From: Sthenelais limicola
Lineage: Eukaryota; Annelida; Polychaeta; Phyllodocida; Sigalionidae
Length of the DNA: 64,000 nt
NCBI GenBank assembly: GCA_942159475.1
Contig: OW804097.1
Location: 118,294,013-118,358,012 of the forward strand
Direction: 5' to 3'
The position numbers and the translations under genes were made by a program. The notes beneath the pieces are model-generated. The model was given only the letters and a program-made list of their open reading frames with translations. It made no database searches and was not told the origin of the DNA. Shown here one piece after another: positions 50,091-58,735 of this stretch. Position 1 is the first letter of the stretch, and each line of letters opens with the position of its first letter.

Positions 50091-51572
50091 TTATTTGTGT
50101 TTATTGGGAGAACTCAAATCCAGTGGCGCCACTCCTTCCAATAGATTCTCAGAACAATTATCTTCATCACTATCGCTATTGTCTTCGATCTCACTGTCTG
50201 AATCACTATCAGCTGTCCCAGTATTTATAACAACTTGGTCAACTAATCTGTCCACGATTCCAGCTACCTCCCACATTTGTTCTTCCTCTTCCTGTACATG
50301 TCGACAATAGTTTGCCCATTGTTCTGGTGTTACCTGCCGAAATGCCTCATGTGCTAGCTTCTCTACATCTGCCATCTTATGGGTGGTGTTTTCCGAAGCA
50401 ACATAGCGTTTGACTTGTGCCCATACCATCTCAATGGGATTTAATTCACAGTGATAGGGAGGAAGTCGAAGTACAGTGTGTCCTTTCTCCTGTGCTATAT
50501 GATCCAGTCTGTAAGAAACACGTGCTGGTTTATTTTGTTTAATTAGATCATACAAGTCTGATTTGAACATCTTACATGTCCACGGAATCCCTTTTGATGT
50601 TAGCCAGTCCTGCATACCTTTTTTCAATGTACTGAATGTTGGAAATTTTTCCAGTTTTACACTATGATAACTAGCGTTATCCATGACAATAACTGAGTGG
50701 TCTGGTAGATGGGGGAGAAGTTCTTTTGTGAACCATTTCTCAAATGTCTCTCCGTTCATATCACCGTGATAGTCAGCTAAAGCGCCAACAGTTCTAAATA
50801 TTAAACCAGCTCCTTCTAGAAACCCATGCTCATTTCCTACATGAAGCATGATCAATCTACCACCCCTTGACGTGGGTTCTACAAGCCCTGTAGATAATCC
50901 AGAACGCCAAGCATCTTTAGGGTTGGTTATAGTGGTATCTTGCCAAGCTTTCTGAGTAGTTTGCCCTGCATTGACCCACGTTTCATCGAGGTAAAACACT
51001 GGACGTTTCTCTGATCGAAATTTCCTGATATTTCGCAGATAATTGGTTCTCCATGAGACAATGTCCTCCCTCTCTATCATGATGCTTTTTCTCGTCCTCT
51101 TCTTGTACACAAATCCTATTCTGCGAAGAATTCTATGCAGGGTCTTTAAACTCATTTCTGGAATCGTGTCGTCATGTTGGAGGGATCTAAGAATTTTCAC
51201 TAATGTTGGTGGCTCATTTCTTTTAAAAAATGAATGCACATGTCTCCTGATAGCTGTTTCAGTAAATTCGTCAAATTTCGTATTCCTTCCATCACCACCT
51301 ACTTTTCTTTTCCTTGTTTTACCTGGTGTAGATAATTTCCCTGTCTGCTTAAGTTCTTTCTGAATTCTGAAAATTGAGGTTTTCGATATGCCAGTAGCAT
51401 TAGAGGTAATATCCACAATCTTTTCAACTGTTGCTTTTGGTTTCTTTTCCCTAAAGTAATTGAACACACTCAATATAATCTTCTTCTCCTTACTTGTAAT
51501 AGGGCTAGTTTTGGGCCTTGATAGTGGATTAGGTCTGGAAGTCGTTGGTGTTGAATGAATGGGAAGAGACAT
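50091..51572 (-). CDS. DDE transposase, IS630/Tc1/mariner-like with DD82E spacing (left copy)
   Basis: Cut-and-paste transposase of 493 residues, intact. The N-terminal half (about 28-165) is basic and looks like two helix-turn-helix units for binding the transposon ends. The catalytic core has Asp196 in FYLDETW, Asp298 in VIVMDNASYH and Glu381 in ELNPIEMVW, the motif set of the IS630/Tc1/mariner group. Asp298 and Glu381 are separated by 82 residues, not the usual 34-41; the same spacing was reported for a group named Sailor (from memory). The tail is acidic and Ser/Asp-rich and ends with PLDLS (483-487), a CtBP-type motif. Residue 288 is His here and Arg in the other copy. No intron is evident. 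Confidence 0.93.
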   Translation of the reverse strand: MSLPIHSTPTTSRPNPLSRPKTSPITSKEKKIILSVFNYFREKKPKATVEKIVDITSNATGISKTSIFRIQKELKQTGKLSTPGKTRKRKVGGDGRNTKFDEFTETAIRRHVHSFFKRNEPPTLVKILRSLQHDDTIPEMSLKTLHRILRRIGFVYKKRTRKSIMIEREDIVSWRTNYLRNIRKFRSEKRPVFYLDETWVNAGQTTQKAWQDTTITNPKDAWRSGLSTGLVEPTSRGGRLIMLHVGNEHGFLEGAGLIFRTVGALADYHGDMNGETFEKWFTKELLPHLPDHSVIVMDNASYHSVKLEKFPTFSTLKKGMQDWLTSKGIPWTCKMFKSDLYDLIKQNKPARVSYRLDHIAQEKGHTVLRLPPYHCELNPIEMVWAQVKRYVASENTTHKMADVEKLAHEAFRQVTPEQWANYCRHVQEEEEQMWEVAGIVDRLVDQVVINTGTADSDSDSEIEDNSDSDEDNCSENLLEGVAPLDLSSPNKHK

Positions 51573-51945
51573 GTTGCTCAGTTGAGAATGAAACTCCTTC
51601 TGAACCTACCTTCTGAACTAAGTAAAGGGGAGAGCTGCTCTATACTATACCAAACCATAGATTCTAAGAATCTATGACTAAACTAAGCTTGGAATATCGG
51701 AGGGGAGAGGGTTAAAGCTAAAGACAAGAGGAACTATCATCCCAATTTGGTCGAGGGGGCAGACCCATTCCATGACCCAGCTGTTCTTTTATGAGGGTGT
51801 TAACCGATTAACAGGAACCATTCCAGGAACCATGGCCATTCCTTCTTCGACACCTCGACATCAGAGAGAAAACACCGGTGTCTAATTAACCTGTCATAAA
51901 CTATAGACTGGCATATCACCTCCCCAGACTGTCACATATTCATAA

Positions 51946-53511
51946 CAGGCCCGTAACCAGGGGGTGTCAGGGGTGTTCGAACGAACAGCCCCCTTGCCAC
52001 TCCTAGGTCAGTGGTCCCCCCTATAAGAACTAATAAATATTTAAAAAAAAGAGAAAGAAATCCCTTCCCCCTGCCCCCTTCTGCATAGGCCTACATAGGC
52101 CTACTCCAAAATCAATGCAATATCAGATGTTCCCACTATCAATTGATTGTCTTTGAAATGGGGTAGAACAAATGCATGTGTATGGGGGTGTGCATGGGGG
52201 TTTAACCCCACCCCACACCCACTTGATGGGGCAACAGTTACTCAGCTAGAGGGGACTGGGGTGTTCGACCCCCCCCCCCCCCCCACCTCCACTCCATACT
52301 CAGCTGGGTGTGTGGGATGTTCGGTCCCCCATCCCCACATGACTACACCTCAGTAAACAATATTCTGCTGGATATGCCCCCCCCCCCCCCAACGCACACA
52401 CACCTCCACCTCAGTAAACAATATTCTGCTGGATATGGTCCCCCCAACACCCCTACATCACTTGCAACAGTAGTCAAGACTGATTTTTTAAAAATAATTC
52501 CACATCTTACAATTTTTATACATGGTCAACTGCCAGTGTGTGTTGTATGTTTTGTGTTTCTTAGGTCCTTGCAAACTGCATCCCTGGTTTTTGAAAGTCA
52601 AAATAGATAAATAAAATGATCACTTTTCATGTGTGATTAAATACTGTATTTTGTGCTTCAAAAGCACCAAATGCCTCCAAATGGCACCTTAAATTACAAA
52701 ATTTCCTGGGGGAGCATGCCCCCGACCCCTCTAGTGGGTCACATTTTCAGAAAATGCACATTGGGGAGGTCTACAAATTTGGTAACTTCTTCGTAATTAG
52801 ATTGAACAAATATGAATTATAATTGGTATATCAAAGTATCTTGGGCACTGTGTTGATAAAACGTGTTTCCTTCATAGTAGGCCTATTAAACTGTACTTTG
52901 CATTTTTGGGGGATGGACTGATGTGCCCTTTTCATCTTGGCCCCCCCTCATTTTAGACCCTAGATCGGCCCCTGCTCAGTGTATCTATAAACTGAGGTCA
53001 AGTAAATCTGGAACTAATTCATTAATACAACTTGAAGGATAGGGCGTTATTATTAAATATCGGCCTGAATGAAATAACAATAAAAAAGAAATTGTCTAAT
53101 TTTGTGTACCTGCTGGCCAGATAAAAGTATTTCAAATATTCAAGAGTCTATCAACTTACATACTAATATCCTGAAAAAAGGAGCAAGCCTAGTGTTGTTG
53201 GTAATACAATTAATAAAAAAGAAGAATTATGAAAAGTCATTCATTGAAATAAAGTGTATAAATATTGATAGGTTGTTTCAGTAAATGCTCTCAGATTCCT
53301 AAAAATATTATGGAGAAATGCCCTCAGAATGCACCATTTCACTACTCAATATCAAATTTTTCCCGGGAGGGCATGCCCCCGGACCCCCCTAGTCATGCTT
53401 CACGCCTTCGGCGATCGCACCAGCAGCAAAGCTGCTGGACTTTGACTTAGTCCCCCTTGCCCTTGGTCCAATTTAAGAACACCCCCCCTTGGAAGGCTGG
53501 TTACGGCCCTG
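51946..53511. mobile_element. 1.57-kb element nested in the left transposon copy
   Basis: Starts CAGGCCCGTAACCAG and ends CTGGTTACGGCCCTG, inverted ends agreeing at 14 of 15 bases, next to similar flanks (TTCATAA and TTCATAT). Two related GGGCATGCCCCCGACCCC-type words occur inside, near 52712 and 53368. It has no transposase and is probably non-autonomous; a hAT-type origin is only a guess. It also carries poly-C runs and a decayed piece of the GGGTCAG element. Confidence 0.65.
52736..52915 (+). mobile_element. Decayed GGGTCAG-like element inside nested insertion (left copy)
   Basis: GGGTCACATTTTCAG and AAAATGCACATTGG match the left end of the window's MITE, followed by a diverged core ending near TTAAACTGTACTTTGCATTT. 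The right terminal repeat is missing. Confidence 0.6.
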
Positions 53512-53742
53512 TTCATATATGATATAGATCGTGGATATGCAATGTATATACCCTGGTCTAAAGTGATACTTTAGTTTTATGCATGTACATGTATGCATAA
53601 TTGTTAGCATTACTTACTCCCACAAATGTCTGTTCTGTTCTGAGGGGCCCTAGGTTTCAAAAGTGACTAGCTACCAAGCCAAACAACAAGTCCCCAGTAC
53701 GTGCTGTCCTCTGTTGGCTAACTGTATGTACTACTCCTACTC

Positions 53743-53958
53743 TGAGGGGCCCTACCGTCCAAGGCGGGGGCCCTACCGTCTAAGGCGGGGGCCCTAACGT
53801 CTAAGGCGGGGGCCCTAACGTCCAAGGCCTGGGCCCTACCGGCGGGGCCCTAACGTCCAAGGCGGGGGCCCTAACGTCCAAGGCCTGGGCCCTAACGTCG
53901 GGGCCCTGGGCCCTAACGTCTGGGACCAACCGGTTTGGGGCCCTAACGTCCGGGGACG
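53743..53958 (-). repeat. Subterminal GACGTTAGGGCCC array, left inner end
   Basis: About eleven GGGCCCTAACGTC-type units, the reverse of the outer array, with GGGCCCTACCGTC variants on the inward side. Confidence 0.88.
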
Positions 53959-54014
53959 GCTTGAGGAAGTAAACAAACGCACGTGGGTTAATAGCCTTCA
54001 GCGACGAGCACGAC
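53959..54014. other. Spacer at the centre of the palindrome
   Basis: The unique DNA between the two transposon copies is 54 bp by strict arm identity (53960-54013). Its first 8 bases (GCTTGAGG) are the reverse complement of CCTCAAGC at 58501, just outside the right copy. Its last 8 (54007-54014) are the reverse complement of the left flank with one mismatch. The spacer therefore appears inverted relative to the flanks and is probably original host DNA upstream of YEATS4. Confidence 0.85.
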
Positions 54015-54230
54015 CGTCCCCGGACGTTAGGGCCCCAAACCGGTTGGTCCCAGACGTTAGGGCCCAGGGCCCCGACGTTAGGGCCCAGGCCTTGGACGTT
54101 AGGGCCCCCGCCTTGGACGTTAGGGCCCCGCCGGTAGGGCCCAGGCCTTGGACGTTAGGGCCCCCGCCTTAGACGTTAGGGCCCCCGCCTTAGACGGTAG
54201 GGCCCCCGCCTTGGACGGTAGGGCCCCTCA
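54015..54230 (+). repeat. Subterminal GACGTTAGGGCCC array, right inner end
   Basis: Mirror of the left inner array, beginning CGTCCCCGGACGTTAGGG. Confidence 0.88.
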
Positions 54231-54461
54231 GAGTAGGAGTAGTACATACAGTTAGCCAACAGAGGACAGCACGTACTGGGGACTTGTTGTTTGGCTTGGT
54301 AGCTAGTCACTTTTGAAACCTAGGGCCCCTCAGAACAGAACAGACATTTGTGGGAGTAAGTAATGCTAACAATTATGCATACATGTACATGCATAAAACT
54401 AAAGTATCACTTTAGACCAGGGTATATACATTGCATATCCACGATCTATATCATATATGAA

Positions 54462-56027
54462 CAGGGCCGTAACCAGCCTTCCAAGGGGGGGTGTTCTTAA
54501 ATTGGACCAAGGGCAAGGGGGACTAAGTCAAAGTCCAGCAGCTTTGCTGCTGGTGCGATCGCCGAAGGCGTGAAGCATGACTAGGGGGGTCCGGGGGCAT
54601 GCCCTCCCGGGAAAAATTTGATATTGAGTAGTGAAATGGTGCATTCTGAGGGCATTTCTCCATAATATTTTTAGGAATCTGAGAGCATTTACTGAAACAA
54701 CCTATCAATATTTATACACTTTATTTCAATGAATGACTTTTCATAATTCTTCTTTTTTATTAATTGTATTACCAACAACACTAGGCTTGCTCCTTTTTTC
54801 AGGATATTAGTATGTAAGTTGATAGACTCTTGAATATTTGAAATACTTTTATCTGGCCAGCAGGTACACAAAATTAGACAATTTCTTTTTTATTGTTATT
54901 TCATTCAGGCCGATATTTAATAATAACGCCCTATCCTTCAAGTTGTATTAATGAATTAGTTCCAGATTTACTTGACCTCAGTTTATAGATACACTGAGCA
55001 GGGGCCGATCTAGGGTCTAAAATGAGGGGGGGCCAAGATGAAAAGGGCACATCAGTCCATCCCCCAAAAATGCAAAGTACAGTTTAATAGGCCTACTATG
55101 AAGGAAACACGTTTTATCAACACAGTGCCCAAGATACTTTGATATACCAATTATAATTCATATTTGTTCAATCTAATTACGAAGAAGTTACCAAATTTGT
55201 AGACCTCCCCAATGTGCATTTTCTGAAAATGTGACCCACTAGAGGGGTCGGGGGCATGCTCCCCCAGGAAATTTTGTAATTTAAGGTGCCATTTGGAGGC
55301 ATTTGGTGCTTTTGAAGCACAAAATACAGTATTTAATCACACATGAAAAGTGATCATTTTATTTATCTATTTTGACTTTCAAAAACCAGGGATGCAGTTT
55401 GCAAGGACCTAAGAAACACAAAACATACAACACACACTGGCAGTTGACCATGTATAAAAATTGTAAGATGTGGAATTATTTTTAAAAAATCAGTCTTGAC
55501 TACTGTTGCAAGTGATGTAGGGGTGTTGGGGGGACCATATCCAGCAGAATATTGTTTACTGAGGTGGAGGTGTGTGTGCGTTGGGGGGGGGGGGGGGCAT
55601 ATCCAGCAGAATATTGTTTACTGAGGTGTAGTCATGTGGGGATGGGGGACCGAACATCCCACACACCCAGCTGAGTATGGAGTGGAGGTGGGGGGGGGGG
55701 GGGGTCGAACACCCCAGTCCCCTCTAGCTGAGTAACTGTTGCCCCATCAAGTGGGTGTGGGGTGGGGTTAAACCCCCATGCACACCCCCATACACATGCA
55801 TTTGTTCTACCCCATTTCAAAGACAATCAATTGATAGTGGGAACATCTGATATTGCATTGATTTTGGAGTAGGCCTATGTAGGCCTATGCAGAAGGGGGC
55901 AGGGGGAAGGGATTTCTTTCTCTTTTTTTTAAATATTTATTAGTTCTTATAGGGGGGACCACTGACCTAGGAGTGGCAAGGGGGCTGTTCGTTCGAACAC
56001 CCCTGACACCCCCTGGTTACGGGCCTG
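54462..56027. mobile_element. 1.57-kb element nested in the right transposon copy
   Basis: Mirror of 51946-53511, with ends CAGGGCCGTAACCAG and CTGGTTACGGGCCTG. Its presence at the same place in both transposon copies shows that it inserted before the copies separated. Confidence 0.65.
55058..55237 (-). mobile_element. Decayed GGGTCAG-like element inside nested insertion (right copy)
   Basis: Mirror of 52736-52915, ending TTTTCTGAAAATGTGACCC. Confidence 0.6.
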
Positions 56028-56400
56028 TTATGAATATGTGACAGTCTGGGGAGGTGATATGCCAGTCTATAGTTTATGACAGGTTAATTAGACACCGGTG
56101 TTTTCTCTCTGATGTCGAGGTGTCGAAGAAGGAATGGCCATGGTTCCTGGAATGGTTCCTGTTAATCGGTTAACACCCTCATAAAAGAACAGCTGGGTCA
56201 TGGAATGGGTCTGCCCCCTCGACCAAATTGGGATGATAGTTCCTCTTGTCTTTAGCTTTAACCCTCTCCCCTCCGATATTCCAAGCTTAGTTTAGTCATA
56301 GATTCTTAGAATCTATGGTTTGGTATAGTATAGAGCAGCTCTCCCCTTTACTTAGTTCAGAAGGTAGGTTCAGAAGGAGTTTCATTCTCAACTGAGCAAC

Positions 56401-57882
56401 ATGTCTCTTCCCATTCATTCAACACCAACGACTTCCAGACCTAATCCACTATCAAGGCCCAAAACTAGCCCTATTACAAGTAAGGAGAAGAAGATTATAT
56501 TGAGTGTGTTCAATTACTTTAGGGAAAAGAAACCAAAAGCAACAGTTGAAAAGATTGTGGATATTACCTCTAATGCTACTGGCATATCGAAAACCTCAAT
56601 TTTCAGAATTCAGAAAGAACTTAAGCAGACAGGGAAATTATCTACACCAGGTAAAACAAGGAAAAGAAAAGTAGGTGGTGATGGAAGGAATACGAAATTT
56701 GACGAATTTACTGAAACAGCTATCAGGAGACATGTGCATTCATTTTTTAAAAGAAATGAGCCACCAACATTAGTGAAAATTCTTAGATCCCTCCAACATG
56801 ACGACACGATTCCAGAAATGAGTTTAAAGACCCTGCATAGAATTCTTCGCAGAATAGGATTTGTGTACAAGAAGAGGACGAGAAAAAGCATCATGATAGA
56901 GAGGGAGGACATTGTCTCATGGAGAACCAATTATCTGCGAAATATCAGGAAATTTCGATCAGAGAAACGTCCAGTGTTTTACCTCGATGAAACGTGGGTC
57001 AATGCAGGGCAAACTACTCAGAAAGCTTGGCAAGATACCACTATAACCAACCCTAAAGATGCTTGGCGTTCTGGATTATCTACAGGGCTTGTAGAACCCA
57101 CGTCAAGGGGTGGTAGATTGATCATGCTTCATGTAGGAAATGAGCATGGGTTTCTAGAAGGAGCTGGTTTAATATTTAGAACTGTTGGCGCTTTAGCTGA
57201 CTATCACGGTGATATGAACGGAGAGACATTTGAGAAATGGTTCACAAAAGAACTTCTCCCCCGTCTACCAGACCACTCAGTTATTGTCATGGATAACGCT
57301 AGTTATCATAGTGTAAAACTGGAAAAATTTCCAACATTCAGTACATTGAAAAAAGGTATGCAGGACTGGCTAACATCAAAAGGGATTCCGTGGACATGTA
57401 AGATGTTCAAATCAGACTTGTATGATCTAATTAAACAAAATAAACCAGCACGTGTTTCTTACAGACTGGATCATATAGCACAGGAGAAAGGACACACTGT
57501 ACTTCGACTTCCTCCCTATCACTGTGAATTAAATCCCATTGAGATGGTATGGGCACAAGTCAAACGCTATGTTGCTTCGGAAAACACCACCCATAAGATG
57601 GCAGATGTAGAGAAGCTAGCACATGAGGCATTTCGGCAGGTAACACCAGAACAATGGGCAAACTATTGTCGACATGTACAGGAAGAGGAAGAACAAATGT
57701 GGGAGGTAGCTGGAATCGTGGACAGATTAGTTGACCAAGTTGTTATAAATACTGGGACAGCTGATAGTGATTCAGACAGTGAGATCGAAGACAATAGCGA
57801 TAGTGATGAAGATAATTGTTCTGAGAATCTATTGGAAGGAGTGGCGCCACTGGATTTGAGTTCTCCCAATAAACACAAATAA
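56401..57882 (+). CDS. DDE transposase, IS630/Tc1/mariner-like with DD82E spacing (right copy)
   Basis: Same 493-residue protein as the left copy, with Asp196, Asp298 and Glu381 in place and PLDLS at 483-487. The only residue difference I see is Arg288 (CGT) for His (CAT), a CpG-type transition with one base change at 57263. The reading frame is complete, so both copies could be active. The start is the first ATG of the frame, just after a run of upstream DNA with stops. Many small open frames on the opposite strand are shadows. Confidence 0.93.
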   Translation: MSLPIHSTPTTSRPNPLSRPKTSPITSKEKKIILSVFNYFREKKPKATVEKIVDITSNATGISKTSIFRIQKELKQTGKLSTPGKTRKRKVGGDGRNTKFDEFTETAIRRHVHSFFKRNEPPTLVKILRSLQHDDTIPEMSLKTLHRILRRIGFVYKKRTRKSIMIEREDIVSWRTNYLRNIRKFRSEKRPVFYLDETWVNAGQTTQKAWQDTTITNPKDAWRSGLSTGLVEPTSRGGRLIMLHVGNEHGFLEGAGLIFRTVGALADYHGDMNGETFEKWFTKELLPRLPDHSVIVMDNASYHSVKLEKFPTFSTLKKGMQDWLTSKGIPWTCKMFKSDLYDLIKQNKPARVSYRLDHIAQEKGHTVLRLPPYHCELNPIEMVWAQVKRYVASENTTHKMADVEKLAHEAFRQVTPEQWANYCRHVQEEEEQMWEVAGIVDRLVDQVVINTGTADSDSDSEIEDNSDSDEDNCSENLLEGVAPLDLSSPNKHK

Positions 57883-58323
57883 TATCAGGGTATGAATTTG
57901 TATAAGTTTTACTATGTGCGATCAATTATTATTAGTTTTACTAGGTGCGATCAATTATTATTTAGCTTTAAGCCATACAAGTTAAGTTGCCATGCATGAA
58001 TATATTGTTTCTTCCACAAACTGGAGGGATGCGACAAGGGTTAAAACAGTAATAGGATATCAGGTATCGCATCCCGTTCCGGTCTACCGACAGAGGCGGT
58101 GGTGGGTGACATTATATGGTCAACACATCTGGTCTTCCCACTCCCAGCTTCCCACTTTCTTGTCAAGCAATAGGGCGCTAAACTATAGTAATAGGTATAA
58201 TCACCACGTCTCTGCTGCCCTCTGGTGTGAAATACACACAACAAGCGAGTAGTAGGTATACCACCACTCCCCTCTTTGTTGCCCTCTGGTGTGAAATACA
58301 CTTAGTACAACAACAAGCGAGGT

Positions 58324-58500
58324 CAAGGCGGGGGCCCTAACGTCCAAGCCGGGGGCCCTAACGTCTAAGCCCGGGCCCTAATGGCAGGGCCCTAACGTCT
58401 AAGCCCGGGGCCCTAACGTCTAAGCCGGGGGCCCTAACGTCTAAGCCCGGGCCCTACTGGCAAGGGCCCTAATGACCAGGGGCCCTAACGTCTCGGGAGC
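58324..58500 (-). repeat. Subterminal GACGTTAGGGCCC array, right outer end
   Basis: Mirror of 49473-49650, ending CGTCTCGGGAGC at the transposon border. Confidence 0.88.
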
Positions 58501-58508
58501 CCTCAAGC
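58501..58508 (+). repeat. Candidate 8-bp target-site half, right flank (CCTCAAGC)
   Basis: All 8 bases recur as the reverse complement at 53959-53966, beside the inner end of the left copy. Confidence 0.8.
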
Positions 58509-58735
58509 ACCAAGGTCAAGGCCAACGCGTGACCTGCTTTCTGCGCTTCTACCGCCAACTCCGCACAAAGACAGCCTGCCTTGATTTGTTTTGATTGTTT
58601 TTGGACAAGGTCTATATATATCCTCATTGTTTGAAACGGTAATAACTTCACGAAAACCACCCATGACGTTGGAGAGGAATTGTACGTTGTCGTTCATTAA
58701 TTATTCCCTGGAATTTACCATAAAAAACCGGCATC

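Larger units (their letters stand above)
49473..53958 (-). mobile_element. 4.49-kb DNA transposon, left copy of palindrome
   Basis: Outer end GCTCCCGAGACGTTAGGG, inner end (reverse strand) CGTCCCCGGACGTTAGGG, so the two ends are imperfect inverted repeats carrying arrays of the same GC-rich unit. It holds one intact transposase gene on the minus strand and a nested 1.57-kb insertion. It is almost identical to the right copy; I see one substitution and two homopolymer length differences, without having aligned every base. Such identity means recent spread, gene conversion, or an assembly duplication. Confidence 0.92.
54015..58500 (+). mobile_element. 4.49-kb DNA transposon, right copy of palindrome
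   Basis: Mirror image of the left copy, position by position (coordinates sum to 107973 apart from two compensating homopolymer differences). It carries the transposase on the plus strand. Its outer end lies about 235 bp before the YEATS4 start codon, within the likely promoter or 5' untranslated region. Confidence 0.92.

Noticed and set aside
52147..52610. Proline-rich open frames in the transposon arms
   Set aside because: They are read through poly-C runs whose length differs between the two arms, so the frame is not conserved even between near-identical copies.
49481..54230. Telomeric sequence, because many units contain TTAGGG
   Set aside because: TTAGGG is always part of the longer GACGTTAGGGCCC unit with 15-21-bp spacing and never forms a head-to-tail hexamer run.
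49473..58500. Dismissing the palindrome purely as a duplicated contig
   Set aside because: The arms differ by at least one base, and each outer flank finds its 8-bp partner across the spacer, which a simple assembly duplication would not create. Misorientation of the spacer in assembly remains possible.
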